From Ligula intestinalis (Eukaryota > Platyhelminthes > Cestoda > Diphyllobothriidea > Diphyllobothriidae): DNA of 64,000 bases. Below, piece by piece: positions 10,011-22,334 of the stretch. The DNA lies in contig JAYGXS010000003.1 of the NCBI GenBank assembly GCA_036362985.1, positions 69,811,097 to 69,875,096 on the forward strand, read 5' to 3'. The notes under the pieces are model-generated. The model ran no database searches. It worked only from the letters and a program-made list of their open reading frames with translations, and was not told the origin of the DNA. Within the stretch, counting starts at the first letter, position 1; every line of letters begins with the position of its first letter. The position numbers were made by a program, and so were the translations under genes.

Positions 10011-10497
10011 CAGTAGTCGCCGGCTATTAAGCCCACCCCGGGCCCAAACCAAATTGGGCTTAATAAGCGGTGGTTGCACTAACCGGAGATTCCTAGGTCT
10101 TGATTAGCAAACGCAGGATAGACACTATACATTACATACGTACTTTATTATGTGAAGAGCTTGATTATGTACAAGAAAAGAATGCTGTTTGTCTGTTTTT
10201 ACGAAATAAAAAAAACAAAAAAATAATAATTTGCGACACGTTTAAAAAAGCAGTCTAGTGTCAGTTGTATTTGAGGAAACTTCACTCGCAGGTGCTCTTT
10301 GATGCCCTTCTCCAGGCACCAGAAATCGTCGAATTTTGTGAAATCTCACTCTATCCTGTTGGCAGACTGGGCTTTGTAGCCGGCGACTTGGCTTATTAGC
10401 CGGCGAATTTTGCTATGTAAGATAGCGTCCCAAGCTGATTTGGGCTTAAAACTCGGCTGGGCCTATTAATCGTGGGCTTAATAACCGGCGACTACTG
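10011..10497. mobile_element. pogo/Tigger-like MITE, copy 1
   Basis: The terminal inverted repeats begin CAGTAGTCGCCGG and end CCGGCGACTACTG, flanked by TA at 10009-10010 and 10498-10499. This is the pattern of pogo/Tigger elements of the Tc1/mariner superfamily. It is 487 bp with no transposase ORF. Shorter copies of the terminal motif (GGGCTTnnTAGCCGGCGACT type) recur inside at about 10054-10073 and 10365-10410. The central block (GCACCAGAAATCGTCGAATT) is shared with the copy at 46.8 kb. Confidence 0.85.
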
Positions 10498-11840
10498 TAG
10501 TAGGTGCCCATAAGCAACTCCGATTTTTAAACTCCAAATTTAGTATGCATGATCAGGTAGTGTTCCAGTTAAGTAAACGCAGCATTTATTCAAAGAATAA
10601 AATAAAGAGACTGTTTGACATTAATTCCAGGTTAATTTCAGTCACAGAGACGATTGCGCGAACTACAGGCCTTGTAAGGTGTTTTTCTCAATGAGGGAAC
10701 ATTGCCGGACTGTGGTAGAAGTAGATAATAGCGAGGGGTGTACATCCAGTGGTTTCATCTGTCAGTAACTATAAATTCAGAAACAGAAAAGGTATGCTTT
10801 ACTGAGGACGCTAAGGAAATAAACAGAGGCGAAAACAGAGGCAAGAACATCTCACAGAGGAAAATATTGTATTCGACATGCCGGTTACCTACTCTGGAAC
10901 TAAAACCAGGGTTTAGTATCACCGTTACAAGATGACCATAGCCCTATAAACTGCTAAAAACCTTACTTCCAGATTCAGTGTTATGATCGTAGTCATGTTG
11001 GCTGGCTGTTATCAAAGTGAATTTTAGCATTTACGTTGGACAAGATTTTTAAAGCGATTGCATGTTTGAAAATCTAATGCGTCTTCCAATCCGTAGGTTC
11101 GTTCCACCTAAGAAAACGTCCTCAGAATTAAATAGAAAATAGGAAACCAGACTGCAAGTAGGAATTAATAGGACATCATGTTTGTAGATAACCTAACTGG
11201 ACCGTCATTCTCAGGATATTTTAATTTTTTACGATAGAATTGAGGTATAATTGTTGATGTAAGGACACTTTTCTTTAGTTACTGCGAGTTTGCTCGTAAA
11301 TGCCTTTCCTACGAACCTATACCGTTTAGCCGCAGGAGGTATATTAAATCCAGCAACCAGTCGTAACTGAAGGGTCTTTGGATAATTTTACACTACCAGC
11401 AGTATGAAAAACTCACCTTCCTAATTTTTCCATATCGATAATGTTTTCCAGGATTTTTAAGATGAAAATATCATGCGGTAGAGTAACTGCTGTAAGTATA
11501 CAAAGTGTTCATTGAGAAAAATTATGAGAATATATTCGTGCAAATGGTTGATTCTTCTGTAAATGGCACTCGTTTGATAGATTTTTACGGACCGAATGCC
11601 ACAAGAAAAGTTTAGAATCGAAAATCAAAGCCTAACCTGTGCTGTATAGAGGTTGCGCAACACGCGAGGATCTCGGTTATGCGGTTGACGGGAGAGAAGG
11701 CGTCTCAGTAATTTCGCTTGAAATCTGCTCAGTCGTGGTTCTTCAAAGCTCAGGAGTATGCAGTTGTCACGATCGGTAGTTTGTAATGCCATCTAGGAGT
11801 AAGGTGAGTAAATAAATAACAAATTATGGTGGCTTCTTAG
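10498..11840. other. Unassigned intergenic sequence
   Basis: AT-rich; no domain, repeat or exon-like structure recognised. Confidence 0.3.
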
Positions 11841-11849
11841 TCAGCAAGT

Positions 11850-12915
11850 TTGCGAATGTTACATTCATCCAATGCGGTCTCGCGTTAGGCAAATACACAT
11901 AAGAAGTACAGTATGGCAAACGCTGCTTGAAACATTTCGAAATTTGAAAAAGACAGGTAATCACTCGCAGACCAACATTGAGAAGAATTGCAATACTGTT
12001 TATCATGCAGTTCGATTTCAATTTTTTCCAGTCACGCTAGGATGCCGACCTTGTGATGAGCTTCTTTTTGACCACTGCAAAAAACCTGATTCCGTAAAAA
12101 TGGCTTCTAAAATAGTATGCATTGTATCATTGATTTTGACTGTGTTTATAAATTTAATAATATTTGAATGCAAAGCATGCATGAAAAGATCCTCTCTTGT
12201 ACTTGTTTGATAGAAAATTACGCCTTCTTTAAATTCCATCCTTAAAGGAAGGGTTTCCTTTGGTTTTTAAAACGTTTCTAAATTGCCGAATGATTTTGAA
12301 GGCTGCTGACCGCTAGAACTGAATTCAAGTTTTAAAAACTGAATGCTGTGTTCGTCCTGTTTAAGGAAAAGTACGTTTTTGCCTATCGGTTGAAGTATTA
12401 GTTGCGTAGCTCTCGTAGAATTTCGGAAACGAAATGAATTATGCTGTATATATCAGGGATAACATTAAGAAATTGAAGGATACGATGTATTATGAATGAA
12501 CGCCGCACAATCGTAAAAAACCGAAGGTAACCCTTCCTTTAAGAATACATTTTAAAGAAGGCGTAATTTCCTATCAAATCAGTACAAAAGAGGATCTTTT
12601 TATGTATGCTTTCCATAAAATATACTTAAATTTATAAAGACAGTCAAAATCAATGATAAAATGCACACTATTTACGTAGCCATTTTTTACAGAATCAGGT
12701 TTTTTCAGCGGTTAAAAAGAACTTCATCACAAAGTTAGCTTCCTAGCGTGACTGAAAATAATTAAAATCGAACTGCATGATAAACAGTATTGGAACCCTA
12801 TTTAATGATGGTTTGCGAGTGATTACCGGTCATTTTCGAATTGCGGTATGTTGCTTAAAGCACTCGCCACATTGTGTATGCAGAAAAACTGTCACACTCA
12901 TGTTTCATGTAAAAG
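11850..12915. mobile_element. Large inverted repeat (foldback element)
   Basis: The left arm (about 11850-12275) and right arm (about 12512-12915) are reverse complements at roughly 75-80 % identity, around a spacer of about 240 bp. Landmarks on the left: GGTAATCACTCGCAGACCA, ATGCAGTTCGAT, TGATTTTGACTGTGTTTATA, AAATTACGCCTTCTTTAAA and GGAAGGGTTTCCTT; each is found inverted on the right. No transposase is visible, and chance ORFs in the arms have no coding character. Confidence 0.8.
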
Positions 12916-14372
12916 AATTGACGATGCTTGGATTGGCGACGGTCATCCGCCAACCCGAGTGAAGACAGAAAGACCGATGCTTATTCCTGCCTTTGAGTTT
13001 CTACGCATAACCCTCAACTGCGATAGCAACGATCAGGAGCTTTTTCTGACGTATGAGAAACTGAACTCTCATGCATATCTTCACCTTGCCTACCTACGGC
13101 TTTACTATATGGTTGAGTGGAGTAGAAATGGCAATACCATCCTCTTTTGCTTTTGCCACTAGTTCTTAATAAATGAACATCTCGGATTACTGCTTCAGTG
13201 TAAATCAAAATGGCCTTGACCAAATGTAGATGCGGGTGAGTGCTAATGTCATGCAATTTCTATCTAGACAGTCTTCAGAGGCTGCCCAATTAGAACAAGT
13301 AGAGACTGACGGCTGACATCGTTAAAGCAAAATCGTCTGGTGGCCTTCCAAGACACCTCAAAAGGCTCTTTATAGAGAACAAGATGGCCTGTCGATCATC
13401 AGAAGCAAATTTTGTCTGAGCTTTCAGACTCCTGCGGGAGTCCATCTTCATGGATAAACGCGTCAACGAAAAACGTGCAGCAGTTATAGGAGGCATTGGC
13501 TAATCAACCATTGAAGGCGGAGGGGGGGGGGGGAATGAGAGGGGGAAGGGAAACCATTAATCAATTCGGTCCTCTGGTGATCGACACGCATTCTTCTTCT
13601 CTATCTATAAGCATACCCGGAATGCAAATATTTGCCTCAACTCAATATGCTCTAGCAGCGCAGATGATGGCAGAACGCTACCGAAAGTTTGACCGTCGTA
13701 TTTGACAGGAACAAGAATAACCTCGGTAAGACATGCGACTAAACCTAAACTTCCTCGAGGGTAAAGGCTATCGTGTCCAAACCCCAACCTTGCTTTAACC
13801 CTAATCCTAAGCATAAGCATCCAATTCAACCTGATTTTGTTTGAATAAGCGCAGGTCCCCACAAGTGGATAGTGTCCTTTATCCGACTGTTTTGCTTTTT
13901 CTTCAAAATAAGTTGAACTTTATTAACTATATGCTCCCGAATGTTCTCCATACTTTTTATGCGATCTCGCTTTCAACGAAGTTTTCCGCACGTAAGTGCT
14001 GGCATAAGTCTGTAGAACAAAGGCACTCGACTTCGCCGCGTCACCTTCTGGACAAAATTGGTGGACGTATATGGATTCATTAGGCCGTTTAACTGAATAT
14101 GATGCCTTTTTGTTGAGTCAGACCTTTTATATAAGTTCAAGATATAATTTTCGATATAGTTTAGAGCCAAAAATGTAGATGCCGTTACAACTGAAACAAA
14201 TGCTCACCTGGTGACTCTCGCACATTTTTGTTCCAAACGCATATACCTGTGTAGTTAGTCGGTACTGGCGCTGCAAACCACCTGCAAATTTGAAACTAGG
14301 ATTGGAGAATTAAGAAAACACGATTATTTTACAGCCGAGTTAAGGGAAAGGGTAGATATATAATAAACTCAA
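12916..14372. other. Unassigned intergenic sequence
   Basis: Holds a G-run at about 13522-13533 and a short stretch of telomere-like AACCCTAA variants at about 13785-13812. Otherwise nothing recognised. Confidence 0.3.
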
Positions 14373-14476
14373 TATGGACAGGAGGATTCCTGACATGCAA
14401 CACGGTGCAATCATAGCCTNNNNNNNNNNTATGGACAGGAGGATTCCTGACATGCAACACGGTGCAATCATAGCCT
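14373..14476. other. Assembly gap with duplicated flanks
   Basis: Ten Ns at 14420-14429 separate two identical 47-base sequences (14373-14419 and 14430-14476). This is what a scaffolder leaves when two overlapping contig ends are not merged; any ORF across it is artificial. Confidence 0.95.
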
Positions 14477-14737
14477 TTTTAAAAACTTCCATTTGGAGCT
14501 ATGAACTTCTTTCCTCTGTGCTAAATCCACTAGAACAGGTTGTGTGTAAACTTTGCTTGTAGAAGTGATGTTCCAGATAAAATCAAATGCGCAAGTACCT
14601 GGGAAGCAATTCAGAATAACCAGATGTGCTCTTGGGATCAAAAAAAGTAGAGATGCATCGTAGGGCCGCCCGATTGCAAAAGTTTCACCCCTCAAAGCTC
14701 TTAGGGAATCCTGGTTACAGGTTTGACTCTTGATTAA

Positions 14738-14978
14738 CCCATTACCTCTCGGTGATCTCATATGAGATCACTTAAAAATTAAGAGCTTTCGTAATTATCT
14801 GTCTGTATATACGCATATTTAACCATCATGCTATATCTATTAGGTATGTTTTTCTGATATCCACACGAGCTTTTTAAAAAATGCGCTCTAAATTAATTTA
14901 TATACAAGTTTGAAAAACCATAGGTATCCCATTTTCATAAAAACAATCAAAGTGGTTTAAATTATGGGAGGTAATGGG
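14738..14978. mobile_element. piggyBac-like MITE (TTAA-flanked)
   Basis: TTAA at 14734-14737 is followed by CCCATTACCTC, and GAGGTAATGGG precedes TTAA at 14979-14982. The TTAA target and CCC-starting inverted repeats fit a piggyBac-type non-autonomous element of 241 bp. A second copy of the right end follows at about 15009-15055 (AATCAAAGTGGTTAAAATT, GGGAGGTTATGGG, TTAA). Confidence 0.65.
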
Positions 14979-15008
14979 TTAACTACCGCGGGCGAGGTAT
15001 CCAAGTTT

Positions 15009-15055
15009 CATAACAAAAATCAAAGTGGTTAAAATTATGGGAGGTTATGGGTTAA
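15009..15055. repeat. Duplicated right end of the TTAA-flanked MITE
   Basis: About 47 bases repeat 14936-14982 with a few substitutions, ending again in TATGGG and TTAA. Confidence 0.7.
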
Positions 15056-15225
15056 TGAGGAGTTACTGCGTGGTAAAATAAATTCAAGCCGACTATACAT
15101 GTTTTACTGAAATAAAACGTAGATGAAAATTTTTCAAAAAGGAAAAAAATATTGAAAAAGATATAGGGCCAACTCCTATTGGTTAAAAAAGGAAGCATAT
15201 GAGTTTATAAAATTATAAGAATACT

Positions 15226-15467
15226 TACCATTTGTTAAAAAATGAAGAAAAGAAAAATATTAAAGCAACCCCTATTACCATAGACGACCCCACTATGAAA
15301 CCCTGCATAAAAAGTGCACTGATCCAACGCTTCGGATACTCACCCGAACCCATCATCAGAGCCAGTCGCAGATGATGACACTTTCGAGCGAAAATCAAAT
15401 ACAACAGGCCAATAAACTCTGTTGTCCAATAACCGAATAATCTTCGGTTTTGTAGCAATGCCGACAT
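15226..15467 (-). CDS. Candidate first coding exon of a membrane protein
   Basis: On the minus strand an ATG at 15467 opens about 80 residues. The exon ends at a strong donor (AACAAATG then GTAAGTATTC, exon end at about 15226), splitting the codon after W/K in phase 2. Two hydrophobic segments are clear: GYWTTEFIGLLYLIFA (residues about 12-27), and a longer one from ISALFMQGF through GVALIFFFSSFF (about 49-77), with basic stretches between. An in-frame TGA lies about 27 bases upstream of the ATG, so the ATG is a plausible start. I do not recognise the family, and I could not place a second exon. Its support is the open frame, the membrane-like composition and the donor. Confidence 0.45.
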
Positions 15468-15489
15468 TAAGAGTAAGGGAATATACCTT

Positions 15490-16160
15490 CACTCGTTATA
15501 CTGTGCCACCTAGGTACAACCAGCACTACGGTATTCTCTCCTTTTGGAAGATATTTACAACAGTTTATCTAGTCCCTTAAATCTCAAGAATTTTACAAGG
15601 ACAGTTCTGTTCTATTAAATAAGGTCAGACTACCTTACTCACAGATTTATAACAGCAAGGGAACGACACCTCCTGAAAATAAAAATTATTCTGGTTTATA
15701 AGGTATTATTACGCTCTCATGAAGTCAAGTTAGGCGAACGAACGTTTTTGATTTAGTCACCAGCAGGCAAATACAATAATATAAGGGAGGGTAGAGTTAA
15801 AATAAGTTTAAGCAACCAAGCAGTAGTCATTAGGGCGAAAGGGGGGAGAGGTGTTAAGAAATAAAAGAGGTCAGATTCTAGTCTTAATTGGGGACCAGCG
15901 AGGAAAAAGCGGTGAAGGAGGAAGAGGTCATACAATTAGTTCATGTCATCCCGTCTCGCGTTTTTTTGGAAAGTCCGAGGACGCAAGGTGTCACCGTCTC
16001 GTAATGGTGTGGGTGGCCTGGGGATACTTGCTATCGTAGCTTCGTCACTGTTTCGCGGTGTATTAAGAAGCCTGTCGGCGGATGCTGAGTTTGCCTTCTG
16101 TCATGGGAGCTTTAGGACCGCTACAAGCGCCTTCAGCGAACATAAGATAAGGTAAGTAAG
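15490..16160. other. Unassigned sequence left of a Penelope fragment
   Basis: Nothing recognised between the candidate membrane exon and the Penelope-like element. Confidence 0.3.
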
Positions 16161-17690
16161 GTGTATGTCGACTGCCCCCGCCGTCGCACTTATCTGACGG
16201 GATGTTTCGCCGGCACTTCATAAATGAATCTTAACGCTTGCTTTATGTCTACCCGACGGCTGTGACTTTAGCTGGCCTCTGTTTAGCCAAGCAGGATGGT
16301 GTTCTCGCATGCGCGTGGATAGCCGCCTAGTCGTTTGACCACTATAACGTGCCCCACAGGAGCATGTTAAGTGGTAGATACACATTGAAGGGGTTTGCAT
16401 TGGGAGCCCATCCTTGCCTTCAAGGCGAAGAAGTGAAGTTTTTGAGAATAGTAGTCCTAACTTAGCTGCTGGCTACGTGGGCGCGATTGCAGCATTCAAG
16501 CAAAACTGTGGAAGTTCGCTTGCTGGATTCCCTTGAAAAGGTAATGTAAGAAATAAGATTTTTATCTGAACCATCGGCATTTCCGATTTTGGTAGACGTT
16601 CTCCCATTCAATTTTTTGTGAACTTCTCGGGAAAGCCATTTTCTTGCAGGGTATTTTTAATAACTGCAAGTTCTTCCTCCATTGTTTCTGAAGAACATAT
16701 TCTCCTCGTTCGGTTCGTGAGGCAGTGGACAAGGCCTTGTTTTTGAATTCGTGGGAAAAACTCTAGGAATTAGTGTATTGCCCTGTCCGGGTGTTCTTTC
16801 GAAATACGCCTCTTCTTATTGATCCATCAGACTTTCTACTAAAAAGACGTCTAGAAAGGGGAGGCACAGTCTGTGCTGTTTTTGCAAAGTGAAGGTTAAT
16901 GCCTAAGAAAGTGTCCGACTCAAGTCGTCCATCTGCTATTACAAATATATCATCCACATATCGACAAAGGGTGGAAGATCCTTTATAATAGGGGAAAGCT
17001 TGTCGCTTTCCAGTTTGCCCATGATGGCATCAACTAATAGAGGTCCGGGCGGTTATTCTATTGCTACATCATCGAATTGGCGATTAAATTGGCCATTAGA
17101 GCTGTATTACACCTTAAACGTGCAGCCTAAGAGTAACTCCTTTAGGTCTGCAATTGGAATACGGATTAAAAATCCTGTTTAATAATCTCGTCACACCAAA
17201 ATTATACGGTTTCTGTGAGGAGAATGTTAGTAAACAAAGGCATGACATCTAAAAGTAACATCATTTTCCCATTGAGATTTTTGTTTCTTGTGGACTCGGT
17301 GAATTTAAACGTGTCCCGTAAGCTGTACGGTGCTATTTGGTGCCGAATCGGTCTCAGTTTATCTGCCAGCCACCTTGCAATTGCATTATATGGTGACTTG
17401 CATACATCACGTTGTTGTGAAAAGTGAATTATTTTTAAACCATGCTCGATTGGTGTAGCCGACCCAAAATAAGTCTTATGTACGGTCTTTAACAAAAAAC
17501 CTACAATTCGAGTAAACATTCCAATCCGGCTGACGATGATTGGCTGTTTTTTCTTCCGCTTCTACATTACTTAAGATCTGTTCGATTAAGGAAAGGAAGT
17601 TTTCGTTTGATTCCGCCGATACAGACATCACATATATAAAATATGTCCTTAGCTCGCACGTTGACGGGCTGGTCATTGAATAATAAATTT
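16160..17690 (-). mobile_element. Penelope-like element, 5'-truncated
   Basis: A minus-strand fragment of about 1.5 kb with RT followed by a GIY-YIG endonuclease, the domain order that defines Penelope-like elements. The 5' part is missing or unrecognisable beyond about 17690. A hammerhead-like remnant may sit at about 16199-16228, just past the endonuclease. Confidence 0.82.
16218..17676 (-). pseudogene. Penelope RT + GIY-YIG ORF (broken)
   Basis: From the 5' side: PYNAIARWLADKLRPIRHQIAP, then LLLDVMPLFTNI (17202-17519, first catalytic Asp), a shifted NGQF region, RYVDDIFVIAD with catalytic YVDD at 16949-16960, FRKNTRTGQYTN, and finally YHLTCSCGARYSGQTTRRLSTRMREHHPAW (16218-16400), the GIY-YIG core with YSG in place of YIG. 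Several stops and frameshifts separate the pieces. The RT copies RNA into DNA and the GIY-YIG domain nicks the target; neither can be made here. Confidence 0.82.
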
Positions 17691-20600
17691 AAACAGAAAT
17701 GTCAGATATAGGTGTGAAAGGTTTGCTTTATCAGAAAAAACATTTCCTAGATAGATTTACTGCATAAATGGTCACAACTGTCTTATTTTGTCGATATTTT
17801 TATAGAAAGTCGGTTAAATGGTAATTTACTTGTTGTATATTCGGCGCCACAAGAAGTACCCTTTTTACCAGTTCCTATTTACTAGGTGTTAAAAGGCACT
17901 CGTTGTGGTTTCTCTAGATTCCAATTTTTACGGTTTGCCTCTCTTTTTGATTTCAAATTTAGAGACCAAAGGGACATCTAATATTGTTCTAAAACGAAAA
18001 CTAGCCCAGATTGTAACCCAACCACGATCGCCCTGATGAAACTACGCGCTTAGACCCTCTTCCAAGTGCGGAGTTAAACACAAATGTTCTAGAAAGAAAC
18101 GTGTAAATCGAGTGTTTATTCCGCAGGATATTAAATCTAAATGCCATCCTCACTGTTTACTTAATATATAACACTAGATACCACCACCATCAACAGAATA
18201 AAAGAATGATATTTATACATCGAGACCTAGAAGTCCCATAAGTTGGTCATGCGTACCAGCTAGAATCTCGAACTTATGTCGCCATGAGTTTATCGTCAAT
18301 CCATCAATTATTTTCTGTGTAACGATTACCTTGCAAAATGGGTCTTACTAGCATTAACTACAATTGGAACGCTGAAATACCTTAAATCACATAGTTACCC
18401 TCGCAAGTGCCTTGTGCATGCTGTCTACGGGTTTAAGCTGGAAAAATGGTCGAAAAATTGCTACACGAAACAGAATTATATTTATTTATTTATTATTAAT
18501 ATTTGTGCGATTACGTAACTTAAACTCGAATATTCATTAAGGGTTAGCTGGCGAACCTGAAAAGATATTTACTCCAAATAAACTCACAATAGGCTAAACA
18601 GATTTAAAATATGTAGCACATTCCTAAAATGCTGGGAGGCCGGTGCTTGGCTCAGCTGCACGCAGTTGCGTCATACAACAAAAAGTAGCCAAGTGTCGAT
18701 AGGAGAGGTCTCTGAACCTTCAAATAATGCCTATTTTGGCAGTGTGATGATACTACGAGTTGCAAATTTGAACTGAATTTAGTCCATGTGCGGTGTATAC
18801 GCATTGAAGAAAAAATCGCGGTCAGGCCGAATGCAAATCCAATATATCCGTCACTTAGGCAGCATGCACTGCTTATTAATAATTTTTGCGCCACACATGA
18901 AAATAAAACTTTTTACTAGCAAATACATGAAGACGAAAAAGAGAATAATCTGTATTATCGTATTCATCCATAAACGCTAAATCCTACACTACAAAACCAA
19001 GTTTCTGCATTGGTTTAGTAGACGGAATGATTTTTAAAGTAAAACTAGTTGACAGGAAAACACAGGAAACAGTAATTTGCGTTGCCGACTGCTTACCACG
19101 TTTTTGAACTAAAAGAGCCGTCAGTTGAGTCGCAGAATCCATCGTCTGTAATCTAAAGTACATAAAACGGCGGGATGCATTTTATCCAAATGAACAGGAG
19201 GAAAATATTTTTGACAATTTTCTGCGCAGCCTGAAATGTATATTCAGCCTTCTTTCATTAGCTGGCGTTTAGGAAATTATATGTCAAGCAGATGGACTGA
19301 GCTTTAAGTGATGGGCACATTTTTCTGTAGATTTTAACCTCATATCTAAGCAAATTATAAAAAGATTTCTCCGAAAAGGTTCCATCTGAAATGCAAAATG
19401 CGATAGTGTATGGATGAGAATTAAATTTTTGAATGAAACTCCAAACTATTTAACTTCGCTTCCACTGCCTGTAATAGTTATTTGTCAGCGTTCTTTCTTC
19501 TCCAGCACAGGCGTTTTCATTTCCTGCGTTCATTCTTAGAGATAAACTACTTGCAGAAGGATTTTCTGTCTTTGGGATAATTTTATTTATTCAGTTGATC
19601 TTTCGAACTCGTAGACGCGCAAATCTTCAGACACACAAAACAAGCAGCCATTCTAGGCTGTCGGTATGTTTGGGTGGTTGAACAGCCTTCATACATCCGG
19701 AATGTGAACATTTTTCTCCATTCGTGAAAAACCTGGACGCACGGTGACAGGCCCATACGGATCACACGGTTTGATCAACTGCTGCCGACAAGTTTCCCTT
19801 GATTTGTGCTAAGGCGGGTTGCTATTGTGCACAAGTGCTCGTTTATAAATTAACTTACACCCAGTGATGAGTGGAAGCCGCAAGTATGTGGAGACCGCAT
19901 GCCGTAACAGAAACCCAGCACACTGAAGAACAGGAGAGTCTGGATCATCTCAAAATGACAAGTACCAGTAGGAGACAGTGAAATATGGCAACCATGTCGA
20001 TACTTCAACAACCTTATCCAGTGACAGTATCAGTACCCAGGGCAAGGAAGAAAAGTATGTGAGGTAACTTAAACCACGAGCACCAACACTACACTTCCAT
20101 CAGTTAGTCCTAGCAAAAGAGCCCTCAAATGCCCGTTGTTAAAAAAGTTGAAATAAAAGATGATAGGACGCAAATATAAGTAGCCCCGGATTACAATCGG
20201 CCTGGTGCTAATTTCTCGGAGAGGTTATATTTAAATTATGGTTAGGCACGGTGTCAGGATTAGGATATAGGAATAGGTACTCGTTTAATGTTAGCTCGTG
20301 GTCCCCTTTTGTGGCTGACGCTACTTATATCGACATCTGATCTAAGTAATCAGCTATCTGCTCTCTCCGTAGTAAGCTAGCACATGCATTGCTCTTTACA
20401 AAACGGACTTAAACAGAATGGAGAGCTTTAAATGTTACTGCCATGATTTCCCAACCAACAAAATTCGCCTTAATCACGCCATTCACCATCAATATAAACA
20501 ACAAGAGGTAACATCACACAATAAGGATCTTCTGCTCACTGCAGACCATTGAGAGGAAGGAGGCGGAATATGGATAAGATGAACTAGCACCATCGTTCAT

Positions 20601-22300
20601 TACTCAACGACAATCACCATTAAGTCATTAATGCAGCCTGTTTTAAAGGTCTGTCATGTTTTGGTCAATCCGACGGCCACTCGACATGTTACTAGGATAC
20701 TTATGGTCGTTTTAGAATTCTATTGATATAGTTTTCACATCGTCGCACCCGGGAAAAGTGATAGCGGGAAAACGTTCGACAAATCCAGATATAACAGGGG
20801 ATATGCTGGCTGTGTTGGTAGGCAAAGCATCGTTTCCTTACTATCGACGATGAGGACACTGAGTCAACACCCACCCTAGATAGATTTAAAGGAGTGAGTT
20901 CTCAAATTTTATCCAGGCAGGACCCCAGCAAATCGTTATGACCAGGCTAAACGATTAAGCTTACGAAAAGGTGCCTGGGACACGAATGGTTAAAGTTGGC
21001 GTAACAAAAGCGCCTAACTGAACCTACCTCAATTGTTTCTTTATTATAAGTTATGATGTCATGCACTTGAGGACGCACAACACTTGCAAGAATCCAGTAT
21101 ACTCTGAAAAGAATTGTCAATAGAGATGTTTCTTCAGCTTAATGTCTTAGACTCAGCAGAACTTGTTAAATACTTATCTTAACAGTCCTTTCCTCGGAAG
21201 TCAATTTTGTAGAGGCTTTTGCCTGTGTCGAGATTTTAATAGCTAAACTGCGTACATCCCTTTTAAGGTCGTTCAGGAAGACTGGCATTCCTGGCCGGTG
21301 TGTGTTCTGATGGCGTCACCTTTATTCTTAGGTATTATCAGTGTTCTTGCTGCGCACATCCACATAATCTTTTACGATTGGACTTTAGGGATTTTGCAAA
21401 GATCACAGTACTGGAGGATTAGAGGATGGAACAAAAACTTTCACAGAAGGAAACAAAAGACATGGGACTAACGAGAAATCATTTTCGAACATTTGAATAT
21501 GCCATAATGACTAGGGAACGAACAACATCTTCTGGTCTATATTTAAAGGGGATCATTAGCCCCTTCATACGGCACAGAGTAGCTACCAGACGGGTTGGAC
21601 TAAATATTTCTGGGGATCTAGAACTACCCGTATTCCATTTTCTAGGTGGCAATCGGCCGGCTTCCTACCGACCAAATGCAACGTCAAAACCGTGCCGGAA
21701 CCGCGCATTCCGTATAGGTATCATATGTCGGATACTCAAAAAGCAGCTTCCTTCTCAATAGAAATCTAACAACCAACACTGTCGGGTGTAATGTAATAAA
21801 AGTTAACCTCAAATACGAGGGTTTTTAAAACAGAACATTTATTTCGACAGAAAACAAGACAGGAAATGAATATATTTGAATTCCACGGTACAGTAGTGAC
21901 GAAACGGAGGAAATTTTCCGACACTAATCGGAATAAGTACGGGGGGTTAAATGAACCACCACCATTATTAATTCATAGATCCTTTTTATACCGTAAAGGT
22001 CTATATAAATTGAACTTGGTCTTCACTCACTATTTACCCCACCGCTCAGCATGCACAATACATTTCACCTGATACTAAGTTCAAAGAAGTTTAAGTACGC
22101 GCGTGTTCTATCTTTGACACATCCTAATCCAACCCTTAAATGTCGTTCTTTTGCCAAGAGAAATGAATATGTCGGTTCAGAAAAAGAAGCGGCGACCTCT
22201 ACAACAATGGTTCTGTTTTCTGACGTTTCGATTGATGTCGAGACTCCTTACACATAGATTATCGGAGGATAGTCTGAGAGATGCGCAGATAGGAGTGATA
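17691..22300. other. Unassigned intergenic sequence
   Basis: Holds an AT-rich simple repeat (TTTA units) at about 18478-18500 and short TTAGG-like stretches near 20235-20280. The 111-residue ORF at 21426-21761 has no recognisable feature. Confidence 0.3.
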
Positions 22301-22334
22301 CATGCACAGATTGCACGGTATTTTTTCCCTCTTA

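Noticed and set aside
11872..12210. 112-residue ORF in the left foldback arm
   Set aside because: The same sequence exists inverted in the right arm with the frame broken; no protein features.
14374..14562. ORF across the N gap
   Set aside because: It runs through the Ns and the artificially duplicated 47-mer.
21426..21761. 111-residue plus-strand ORF
   Set aside because: Composition and lack of motifs suggest chance; no start or splice context.
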